64,000 bases of DNA from an uncultured Lachnospiraceae bacterium (GTDB taxonomy: Bacteria; Bacillota; Clostridia; Lachnospirales; Lachnospiraceae), in NCBI GenBank assembly GCA_910577955.1, contig CAJTNC010000002.1, positions 1-64,000 on the forward strand, written 5' to 3'. Below, piece by piece: positions 35,935 to 43,195 of the stretch. How positions within the stretch are numbered: the stretch's first letter is position 1; each line of letters starts with the position of its first letter. Under the pieces are notes generated by a model. That model made no database searches, was not told where the DNA came from, and saw only the letters and a program-made list of their open reading frames with translations. The translations under genes were made by a program, and so were the position numbers.

Positions 35935-36040
35935 CTATCGATTCCTCCTTATTGATCGGATGTTCTTAATACTACTGTAACAGAGGACCATCTCTTTATC
36001 GCAACGGTAGTATTTTACCACACGAAACAATATATTACAA
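35935..36040 (-). promoter_or_regulatory. rplS promoter and leader
   Basis: TTGTAA (36035-36040) and TAAAAT (36012-36017) are spaced by 17 bp. The expected start near 36005 leaves a leader of about 70 bases. L19 leaders with autoregulatory structure are known in Firmicutes (Rfam family), and this leader has a small AGAG/CTCT hairpin, but I cannot confirm a match. An AATACTAC/GTAGTATT repeat spans the -10 box and so is not wholly in the RNA. Confidence 0.6.
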
Positions 36041-36064
36041 GGGGTTATTTTCGAAATTTGTAAA

Positions 36065-37144
36065 TCACTCTGCACTCCAGTTTTCAAAAGTGAATTCCAT
36101 GAACACCGGATCGTGGTCTGAGTTTTTATAGCCGCTGTCTATATGACGGTAACTTCTTACACTCACATTGTCGGAAATGATAAAACCGTCTAAAGTCACT
36201 GTGTAACTGTTTTTTTCATCGTAAGGGGCGCTTGTATCCCTGCAGGTATTATGGGCTACATCCGTCTCCTTGGCCACGTCCATTGCCATCCCAAACCCCT
36301 CCGGCAAGCTGTCTCTCGGGAAAAGATGAGCCCATTCCGGCTCGTTCTCACGATATTCTATCTTCATGTTGTGATTAAAGTCTCCGCCGCAGATCACATA
36401 ATTCCCTGCCTTATAGTCCGCCTCCATATCCTCATAGAGCATAGCTAACTGGCCGCTTCGTATTTTGTCACTGCTGCCATAGGCTGACATATGGATATTG
36501 TACAGACAGAATATCTTTCCGTTTTCAAGAGGAATCCTTGAAATGGAGTAGCATCTGTCAAGATCCACAAATTTTGAAAAAGATTCCGATATCGGCAGAC
36601 TCCTGCGCAGCCCTTCCGCAATCTCCATTTTAGAAAGACTCACGATACCCGCCTTATTTGCGCCGTGAGGCTCAAGCAGCGGATAAAACAAAAACGGTGA
36701 ATCATAATTTTGAGCATATGTATAATAATACCCTTTGAGCGGATCCTTCAACACTTCCAGTTCATCGATATGATATGAGCGGGTCCCGTCTCTGTCCACC
36801 TCCTGAAGCATAACAAAATCGGGATCCAGACTGCGCACCAGATCTCCTGCTCCGGCAACCGCCTCCCTCACACTCTCCTCGTCCTTCCCCCAAGACGACT
36901 TTCCGCCATCCATAAAGAAGCTGTAGTCCGGCTGATAAGCCCCGAAGCCGATATTGTAGGTCATAATGGAATAGGTCTCTTTCTCGGAAAATACCATCTC
37001 CTCAATCCCTTCGGTTTTTCCCACTTCTAACGGCAGGTTATCCGGCAGTCTGTGATAGACAGCAAATACATAAATCACATAAATCATAAGGAACACTACG
37101 ATCACCGCCAGAATAATACCAATCCATTTCCATGCTTTTTTCAT
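36065..37144 (-). CDS. Membrane-anchored endonuclease/exonuclease/phosphatase-family protein
   Basis: 359 residues. One N-terminal membrane helix (residues 5-29) is followed by an EEP domain: IMTYNIGFGAY near 60, VMLQEVDRDGT near 112 (metal Glu), CGGDFNHNM near 247 (Asp/Asn pair), and NSDHDPVFMEF at the C-terminus (catalytic Asp-His). The family includes sphingomyelinases, inositol phosphatases and nucleases; the outward-facing domain suggests a lipid or extracellular phosphodiester substrate, not decidable here. It follows the FtsX-type ABC permease by 37 bp and may share its transcript. Confidence 0.85.
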   Translation of the reverse strand: MKKAWKWIGIILAVIVVFLMIYVIYVFAVYHRLPDNLPLEVGKTEGIEEMVFSEKETYSIMTYNIGFGAYQPDYSFFMDGGKSSWGKDEESVREAVAGAGDLVRSLDPDFVMLQEVDRDGTRSYHIDELEVLKDPLKGYYYTYAQNYDSPFLFYPLLEPHGANKAGIVSLSKMEIAEGLRRSLPISESFSKFVDLDRCYSISRIPLENGKIFCLYNIHMSAYGSSDKIRSGQLAMLYEDMEADYKAGNYVICGGDFNHNMKIEYRENEPEWAHLFPRDSLPEGFGMAMDVAKETDVAHNTCRDTSAPYDEKNSYTVTLDGFIISDNVSVRSYRHIDSGYKNSDHDPVFMEFTFENWSAE

Positions 37145-37181
37145 AATTGTTTTCCTCTTTTCTTTACAAGTATCCTATCGT

Positions 37182-40100
37182 CTATTCGACCGACTTTAAC
37201 GCCTCAGCCATATTGATCTTTTCCAGTTTAAAATACATAATACCGTTCACAAACATTGCAAAGACAAATGTGAGCAGCAGGCTCAAAACAAAACTCACCG
37301 GAGCAATAGTCGTCCTAAAAGAAATCATATCAATCTTTATATTGTACATGACAAACCAATGCAGCCATCTTCCCAGACCAAGCCCCGCTATAGCGCCCAT
37401 ACCCGTCAGCACCAAGTTCTCCCGGAAAACATAGTCTGCAGTCTCCTTCCCATAAAATCCAAGCACCTTGATCGTCGCAATCTCTCTGATCCTCTCCGTA
37501 ATATTGATGTTAGTCAGATTATAGAGCACAATGAACGCGAGACTTCCGGCGCAGACAATAATCAGCAGTACAATATAATCCATGCTCTCCATCATTGTCC
37601 CGATCCGCTCGCGCATATCGTCGGTGGGAGATACCGAAAGCACATCATCAATATCAGAGATAAGGGCCGCGGCCTCATGAACATCTACCCCCTCTTTCAC
37701 CACCGCATAAGCGCTCCTGTAATCCGGCTCTCTTTTCACCGCCGCCTCATAGGTTTCCGCACTGATATGGAGATAATTAGATACAAAGTTTTCGGAAAGC
37801 GCCGTCACCGTCACGCTGAAAGTATTCATGTCCGTATCCCGGAAAGTCACCTGATCCCCGATCTTGATGCCAAGCGTTTCCGCCGCCTTTTCTGTCAGTA
37901 CAGCCTCTCCTGCGCCCGGATACTCAATCCTCTCCCCGCCTGTTGTATGCAGATCCACAAAATCTCCGATTCTTTCCGCTTCCTGCGGAACTTCCAGATA
38001 AACCGACTTTGTCTTACCGTTAAAATCCAGATCCACGCTCTCCTCAAAACGCCATGTGATCCGGTCTAATATTTCCTCTGTCTGCGCTTCCAGTTCCATC
38101 CTTCCGGCCGCTTTAGCCTTATCGGACAATACGATTTCGATATCGTATATCTGTATTTCATCATACTGCATATCCGCCACGCCTGCAATGGAATCTTTGA
38201 CCCCAAAACCGGTCAGAAGCAGCGCCGTACAGCCGCTGATCCCCAGTATCATCATGAAAAAACGTTTTTTATAGCGGATGATATTCCGAACTGAAACTTT
38301 ATGCAGAAATCTCATCCGACGCCATATGAACGTGATCCTCTCCAGAAATATGCGCTTTCCGCTTTTCGGCGCTCTCGGTCTGATCAACGCGGCGGGAGCG
38401 ATGTTCAGCTCATGCCTGCAGGAAAAATACGCCGCACCCACGGAACATAAAAGAGCCGCAGCCAACGAAGAAAGCGCAGCTTTCACGTCAAAATAGTACC
38501 GGATATCGCCCATGCTGTACATGATGCCGTATCCCATCCAAATCACTTTCGGGAACAGCCATGTACCGCCTGCACAGCCGGCCGCTGCTCCGGCCATAGC
38601 AGCCGAACCCGCATAAAACAAATATTTTCCCATAATTGCTGCATTGCTGTACCCCAACGCTTTGAGCACGCCGATCTGGATTCTCTGTTCCTCTACCATA
38701 CGGTTCATTGTCGTCATACAGATCAACGCCGCCACAAGGAAAAAGAACACGGGAAACACGACTGCAATAGCCGCAACGATATTGGAATCGCTCTCATAAC
38801 AGGCGTAGCCGATATTCGTCTCTCTGGTCAGCACATATTCCTCCGGTTCCTCGACGTCCGCCAGTTCTTCTCTGGCGTCGTCGATCTTTAACTGTGCCTC
38901 CTGTACTTCCTCCTCAAACTCTGCCTCGGCTTCCGCATACTCGGTTTTGCCGTCCTCAACTTCCCTTTTGCCCTCTTCCAGATCAGCCTTTCCTTTCGCA
39001 AGATCCCGCTCCGCCTTGGCAAGATCGGTTTTTGCCTGTTCAAGTTTTACCCTGCCATCTTCCAGCTCTCTTATGCCGTCCGCCAGTTCTGCATTCGCTT
39101 CCTCCAGTTTCTCCTTGCCGTCCGTCAGTTCTTTCTTCGCATCCTCCAGCTTTCTCTTGCCTTCTTCCAGATCTTTTTCGCCTCTTGCTATAATTCCGGC
39201 GTTGGACGCTATCTTATCTTTCCCATGCTCTATCTGGGATTTTCCGCCTGCTATCTGAGCAAGTCCCTCCTCCACCTGAGTAAGTCCTTCCTCCACCTGA
39301 GCAAGTTTCATTTCAAGTTCTTTCTTTATTTCTTCCGTTCCGTCTGCGGTCATCGGATCACTCCCGCTCACCGTACCATTTTCTCCCATTCCCGCGATCT
39401 GCGCGAGAAGATATTCCCTCGCCGCGGACAACTCCGCCTTTTTAGCCTTCAGTTCCTTTTCTTTCGCGAGCAGTTCTTTTTCTTTCTCCTTTAACTCTGC
39501 CTCTCCTGCGTCCAGCTTTCTTCTGGCCTCGTTCAGCTCCTGCTCGCTCACTAACAATTTCCATTCCGCATAATTGACCTCTTCCTCAGCGTCTGCAATC
39601 TCCTGCACATGTTCCGCAATTTCCTGCTCACCGTCCGCAATTTCTTGTTCGCCGTCGGCCAGTTCCTGCTCATGCTCTGCAATTTCCGCTTTACCATCCG
39701 CGATCTTCCTGACTGCATCCGCAATCTTCCTCTCACCGTCTGCAATCTCTTCCTCACCGTCTATGATCTTCTGCCACGCTTTTGCCAGTTCCTCTCTGGC
39801 CTCCGCCTCCTTATCATCGAGTTCCCTCTGGGCGTCGTCTATTTTCTCCTGTGCCTCCCCGATAATGCGGTTATAGCGCGCTGCTGCAAGCAGACTGCTT
39901 TCTTCCTCCATCTTATCCTGCAGTCCGTCTATATATTCAGTATATTCATCAGTATAAACATTATATTTTAACTTTGTCGTCGCATAAAGTTCCGTCAGAT
40001 AATCGCAGTCAAAAGCCTCCCTCGGCACATAGATAAAAGCGGTAACTTTTCCCTCTCCTATGGAAGTCGTCCCACGCTCAAAATTGATATAATACGGAGA

Positions 40101-40619
40101 ACGCACAATACCCACCGCTGTAAAGGTACGTTCGCGAAACATCTCAAGGGTATCCTCTTCGTTGCTGTCCGTCACAGTAATCTGTGTCCCGATGGCATCC
40201 TCTCCGTACCGGGCTGCATCCAACACACATTCGTCCGCTTTCTCCGGCATCCGCCCTACAGTCACCACCACCCGGTTGATCCGCTCCGGCACCGTATGAA
40301 ACTTGTAGACATTTTCATTTCCCGTCCCCAGAGCACATAACGCATCCACCGAAACCGCCCCCTCGGCGTCGGCGATTTCACTGAATTCTTTCAATTTTTC
40401 GGCACTGTCTTCATCGAATCCTAAGGTGGACAACAGGCGAAAATCAAAAAAGTCCTGCTCCAGCAGATAATCATTTTCCGTAAGGATCATAGCGGGCGTC
40501 GTCGCTTTCAGCCCTGTATAAAAGCCCACTCCCAACATCACGATCGCAAAGATCGCCATGTAGCGTCCGAAACTCAGTTTTATCTCTCTGACTGTGGTCT
40601 TGATCATTCCGCCGCTCAT
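37182..40619 (-). CDS. FtsX-family ABC transporter permease with large coiled-coil domain
   Basis: 1145 residues. It has an N-terminal membrane helix, an outer domain to about residue 255, then a long Glu/Lys/Ala-rich coiled coil (about 260-620) built of repeating IADGEQE/LEEGK-type units. FtsX-like three-helix bundles lie near 640-770 and near the C-terminus (1020-1140), with a second outer domain between. It resembles MacB/LolCDE-type exporters and mechanotransmitters rather than importers. It is encoded six bases after its ATPase. The coiled coil is of a kind seen in Firmicute ABC permeases that reach into the cell wall (inference). The start is ATG 40619 behind TAGGA. Confidence 0.9.
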   Translation of the reverse strand: MSGGMIKTTVREIKLSFGRYMAIFAIVMLGVGFYTGLKATTPAMILTENDYLLEQDFFDFRLLSTLGFDEDSAEKLKEFSEIADAEGAVSVDALCALGTGNENVYKFHTVPERINRVVVTVGRMPEKADECVLDAARYGEDAIGTQITVTDSNEEDTLEMFRERTFTAVGIVRSPYYINFERGTTSIGEGKVTAFIYVPREAFDCDYLTELYATTKLKYNVYTDEYTEYIDGLQDKMEEESSLLAAARYNRIIGEAQEKIDDAQRELDDKEAEAREELAKAWQKIIDGEEEIADGERKIADAVRKIADGKAEIAEHEQELADGEQEIADGEQEIAEHVQEIADAEEEVNYAEWKLLVSEQELNEARRKLDAGEAELKEKEKELLAKEKELKAKKAELSAAREYLLAQIAGMGENGTVSGSDPMTADGTEEIKKELEMKLAQVEEGLTQVEEGLAQIAGGKSQIEHGKDKIASNAGIIARGEKDLEEGKRKLEDAKKELTDGKEKLEEANAELADGIRELEDGRVKLEQAKTDLAKAERDLAKGKADLEEGKREVEDGKTEYAEAEAEFEEEVQEAQLKIDDAREELADVEEPEEYVLTRETNIGYACYESDSNIVAAIAVVFPVFFFLVAALICMTTMNRMVEEQRIQIGVLKALGYSNAAIMGKYLFYAGSAAMAGAAAGCAGGTWLFPKVIWMGYGIMYSMGDIRYYFDVKAALSSLAAALLCSVGAAYFSCRHELNIAPAALIRPRAPKSGKRIFLERITFIWRRMRFLHKVSVRNIIRYKKRFFMMILGISGCTALLLTGFGVKDSIAGVADMQYDEIQIYDIEIVLSDKAKAAGRMELEAQTEEILDRITWRFEESVDLDFNGKTKSVYLEVPQEAERIGDFVDLHTTGGERIEYPGAGEAVLTEKAAETLGIKIGDQVTFRDTDMNTFSVTVTALSENFVSNYLHISAETYEAAVKREPDYRSAYAVVKEGVDVHEAAALISDIDDVLSVSPTDDMRERIGTMMESMDYIVLLIIVCAGSLAFIVLYNLTNINITERIREIATIKVLGFYGKETADYVFRENLVLTGMGAIAGLGLGRWLHWFVMYNIKIDMISFRTTIAPVSFVLSLLLTFVFAMFVNGIMYFKLEKINMAEALKSVE

Positions 40620-40625
40620 ACATTC

Positions 40626-41330
40626 CTACCATTCTATCTCTTCCACCGGCACAATGTGCCTGTTCAGTTCCATCTTCGCCACTGTTCCGCTCTTCACCGT
40701 GATCACCCTGTCGGCCATAGCCGTCAGCGCCTGATTGTGGGTGATCACTACCACCGTCATCTTTTCTCTCCGACAAGTATCCTGCAATAATTTAAGGACA
40801 GCCTTGCCCGTATTGTAGTCGAGCGCTCCTGTGGGCTCATCGCAGAGCAGCAGTTTTGGATTTTTAGCTAACGCTCTGGCGATGGCTACCCGCTGCTGCT
40901 CCCCGCCGGACAACTGCGCCGGAAAATTTCCCGCCCGCTCTTTAAGCCCCACAGAGGTGAGCACAGTCATCGCATCCAATGGCTTTTTGCTGATTTGGGA
41001 AGCCAGTTCCACATTTTCCAAAGCGGTAAGATTCTGAACCAGATTATAAAACTGAAAAACAAACCCGATGTCATAGCGTCTGTAGGTAGTCATCCTTCTT
41101 TTACTGTATCCGGAAATCTCTTCCCCATCCAAAAACACCTGTCCGGAAGTCAGAGTGTCCATGCCCCCGAGTATATTTAAAATCGTTGTTTTTCCGGCGC
41201 CGGAAGCTCCCACAATAACGCAAAACTCTCCCTTTTCAATGACAAAGTCCGCGTTTTTCAGCGCCTCGATATCCACTTCACCCATGTGATAGACCTTGCC
41301 GACATTTTTAAATTCCACAAACGCACTCAT
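40626..41330 (-). CDS. ABC transporter ATP-binding protein (LolD/MacB-type)
   Basis: 234 residues. Walker A is [12 protein letters not shown] near residue 38, the Q-loop is FQFYNL, the signature is [15 protein letters not shown] near 141, Walker B is [16 protein letters not shown] near 161, and the H-loop is VVITHNQ near 198. It is the energy subunit for the large FtsX permease downstream. Its ATG overlaps the xpt stop (ATGA). Confidence 0.95.
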   Translation of the reverse strand: MSAFVEFKNVGKVYHMGEVDIEALKNADFVIEKGEFCVIVGASGAGKTTILNILGGMDTLTSGQVFLDGEEISGYSKRRMTTYRRYDIGFVFQFYNLVQNLTALENVELASQISKKPLDAMTVLTSVGLKERAGNFPAQLSGGEQQRVAIARALAKNPKLLLCDEPTGALDYNTGKAVLKLLQDTCRREKMTVVVITHNQALTAMADRVITVKSGTVAKMELNRHIVPVEEIEW

Positions 41331-41923
41331 CCGGTGCTCCTTCCGTTTTCTCTGAATACGATCTGCCCCGTCGCCTCGTCCATGCTTTCCACGATTGCTA
41401 ACGACTCCACCCGGATCCCTTTCTTCCTGAGCATATCCCCACCGGTCTGAAATCCCTTTTCGATAACGATCCCTGCACCGACAAGCTCGGCGCCGGCTTC
41501 CTCCACCAAAGCGATCAATCCCTCCAACGCTTTTCCGTTTGCCAGAAAATCATCGATCAAAAGCACTCTGTCGCCCTTACCTAAAAATTCCTTTGCCACG
41601 ATAATGTCGTAAATTCTTCCGTGGGTATAGGACTGCACTTTTGTCGTATAGACATCTCCCGCAATATTTTTAGTCTGCGTCTTCTTCGCAAATACCACCG
41701 GCACATGAAAGCTCTGCGCTGCCACACAGGCGATACCGATACCGGACGCCTCTATCGTCAGGATCTTATTCACCTGATCCTTCGCAAACCTTCCCGCAAA
41801 CTCTTTCCCGATCTCCGAAAACAGTTCGACATCCATCTGATGATTCAAAAAACTGTCCACTTTCAGGACATTTCCCTCTTTGATTTTTCCTTCTTTTCGT
41901 ATTTTTTCTTTTAAAAGTTCCAT
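41327..41923 (-). CDS. xpt: Xanthine phosphoribosyltransferase
   Basis: 198 residues. The type I PRTase signature [17 protein letters not shown] is near 125, and [17 protein letters not shown] is near 52. It starts [14 protein letters not shown], as Xpt proteins do. It converts xanthine and PRPP to XMP for purine salvage. It has its own promoter. The leader is about 45 bases, too short for the guanine riboswitch often found before xpt. It is followed without a gap by the ABC exporter genes. Confidence 0.95.
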   Translation of the reverse strand: MELLKEKIRKEGKIKEGNVLKVDSFLNHQMDVELFSEIGKEFAGRFAKDQVNKILTIEASGIGIACVAAQSFHVPVVFAKKTQTKNIAGDVYTTKVQSYTHGRIYDIIVAKEFLGKGDRVLLIDDFLANGKALEGLIALVEEAGAELVGAGIVIEKGFQTGGDMLRKKGIRVESLAIVESMDEATGQIVFRENGRSTG

Positions 41924-41971
41924 CTCTCTTCTTTCCGTCCCCTCAAGTCATTATCATACGTCTGCCGCTTT

Positions 41972-42001
41972 ATTCTAACATAATTTCCCGGCCGGGATCA
42001 A
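41972..42001 (-). promoter_or_regulatory. xpt promoter
   Basis: TTGATC (41996-42001) and TAGAAT (41972-41977) with an 18-bp spacer holding a CCGGCCGG palindrome. The transcript would start near 41965. Confidence 0.6.
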
Positions 42002-42060
42002 TGTATATTGACAAAACCATCCTGTTTTCAATCTACTGCGCTCCTTTTTAGGTTTTTTGA

Positions 42061-42089
42061 TTGCATTCCGGCAGAGATGATCTTATAAT
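42061..42089 (+). promoter_or_regulatory. Promoter of the DUF624 gene
   Basis: TTGCAT (42061-42066), a 17-bp spacer and a perfect TATAAT (42084-42089), 49 bp before the ATG. Confidence 0.72.
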
Positions 42090-42137
42090 GAAAAATAGTC
42101 AACCTGTGAAAAGCAGGACAAGAAAGGAAAAAATAGC

Positions 42138-42773
42138 ATGAACTTGTTAGAAAACCCAATTGTACGAGGGATCAGCCGGATAGCTGATTTCGTTATATTA
42201 AATCTGCTGTGGCTGATATGTTCCCTGCCGATCATTACCATCGGCGCATCCACCACGGCGCTTTACTCCGTAATGCTCAAACTGGTAAAAAATGAAGAAG
42301 GATATATTGCGAAAGGATTTTTGAAAGCTTTTAAAGAGAATTTCAAACAAAGCACGCTCATGTGGCTGCTCTTTATTGTGCTCTGGTCTATTCTCATCAT
42401 AGACTTTTTCTCACTGAAATTTATGCCGGAAGGCTTCGCCCCCATTTTTCAGGTGCTGTTTCTGGTTATGGGCAGCCTGCTCGTCGGTATGCAAACCTAC
42501 GCCTTTTCCTTACAGGCAAGATTTGAAAATTCCATAAAAAACACATTGAAAAACGCACTGCTTCTGGTCTTTGCCAAACTGCCCTATACTCTTCTGATCC
42601 TTATCATGTCCATTGGCCCTGTAATCGCCACCATGTGGACAATACGGACATTGATGCTCGGAATGCTGTTCTGGTTTTTTGTAGGTGCAGCGCTGATCGC
42701 ATGGCTGAATTCTCTGCTGCTCCGCCACATTTTTGACAAACTGGAAGAGCCGGATCCGCAGGAAACTGTATAA
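42138..42773 (+). CDS. DUF624 (YesL-family) membrane protein
   Basis: 211 residues, about five membrane helices. The family block at the N-terminus is clear: RIADFVILNLLWLICSLPIITIGASTTAL, near 13-41, and the helices near 75-120 and 145-190 fit. YesL proteins are often beside carbohydrate-uptake genes; the function is unknown. Here it stands alone between xpt and rpsU on the opposite strand, with its own promoter and an AAAGGA site. It ends before the shared terminator at 42814. Confidence 0.85.
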   Translation: MNLLENPIVRGISRIADFVILNLLWLICSLPIITIGASTTALYSVMLKLVKNEEGYIAKGFLKAFKENFKQSTLMWLLFIVLWSILIIDFFSLKFMPEGFAPIFQVLFLVMGSLLVGMQTYAFSLQARFENSIKNTLKNALLLVFAKLPYTLLILIMSIGPVIATMWTIRTLMLGMLFWFFVGAALIAWLNSLLLRHIFDKLEEPDPQETV

Positions 42774-42813
42774 CCGGCTGTTGTTCTTTAAAATCAATTA
42801 ATACATATGAAAA

Positions 42814-42843
42814 AAACGGCCGTCTTATTACAGACGGCCGTTT
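42814..42843. terminator. Bidirectional terminator between DUF624 gene and rpsU
   Basis: A perfect 12-bp stem, AAACGGCCGTCT-N6-AGACGGCCGTTT. The T run is strongest on the minus strand (TTTTTTC), 11 bp after the rpsU stop. It also ends the DUF624 transcript, 40 bp past its stop. Confidence 0.92.
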
Positions 42844-42854
42844 AAACGTTCTGG

Positions 42855-43031
42855 TTAGTTGTATTTCCGTTTTCTTGCTGCTTCGGATTTTTTCTTACGC
42901 CTTACGCTGGGTTTCTCGTAATGCTCTCTTTTACGGATTTCCTGCTGGATACCCGCTTTCGCACAGCTTCTTTTAAAACGGCGCAACGCACTGTCCAAAG
43001 ACTCATTTTCTTTTACGATAACGTTAGACAT
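42855..43031 (-). CDS. rpsU: 30S ribosomal protein S21
   Basis: 58 residues: [19 protein letters not shown], then [19 protein letters not shown] and a Lys/Arg-rich tail ending RKRKYN. This is a full-length S21. It binds near the 3' end of 16S rRNA and aids initiation. It has its own promoter, a structured leader and a strong terminator, so it is a single-gene unit. The ATG is preceded by GGGAGGTCAGGG. Confidence 0.97.
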   Translation of the reverse strand: MSNVIVKENESLDSALRRFKRSCAKAGIQQEIRKREHYEKPSVRRKKKSEAARKRKYN

Positions 43032-43047
43032 TAAATCACCCTGACCT

Positions 43048-43083
43048 CCCTTCAGTCCCTTCGGTTCTTAATGACTGAACGGG
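43048..43083 (-). promoter_or_regulatory. rpsU leader hairpin overlapping the ribosome-binding region
   Basis: TTCAGTC (43051-43057) pairs with GACTGAA (43073-43079), extended by CCC/GGG around a bulge. On the mRNA the 3' arm leads straight into GGGAGG, so pairing could hide the Shine-Dalgarno sequence. This is a plausible site for translational control; it is inference only. Confidence 0.45.
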
Positions 43084-43141
43084 TTATTCTTGCATATACC
43101 TTACTCTCTATAAAACACTGCAAATAATATATGCTTTATAT

Positions 43142-43169
43142 ATTATAGCATAAATTTTCAGTTCGTCAA
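43142..43169 (-). promoter_or_regulatory. rpsU promoter
   Basis: TTGACG (43164-43169), a 16-bp spacer and TATAAT (43142-43147), giving a leader of about 100 bases. Confidence 0.8.
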
Positions 43170-43195
43170 CCGTATTTTACCATTTTTTTCGGTTA

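Noticed and set aside
35968..36014. AATACTAC/GTAGTATT stem as the L19 leader structure
   Set aside because: One arm lies in the -10 box and ahead of the expected start site, so the RNA would not contain the whole stem.
39551..39876. Tandem DNA repeat or repeat array in the ABC permease gene
   Set aside because: The periodicity comes from coiled-coil heptads in the protein; the DNA units differ in sequence and length and have no spacers, so it is not CRISPR-like.
41924..42060. Purine (guanine) riboswitch upstream of xpt
   Set aside because: The expected leader is only about 45 bases from the promoter, and no conserved core of the purine riboswitch is visible on either strand.
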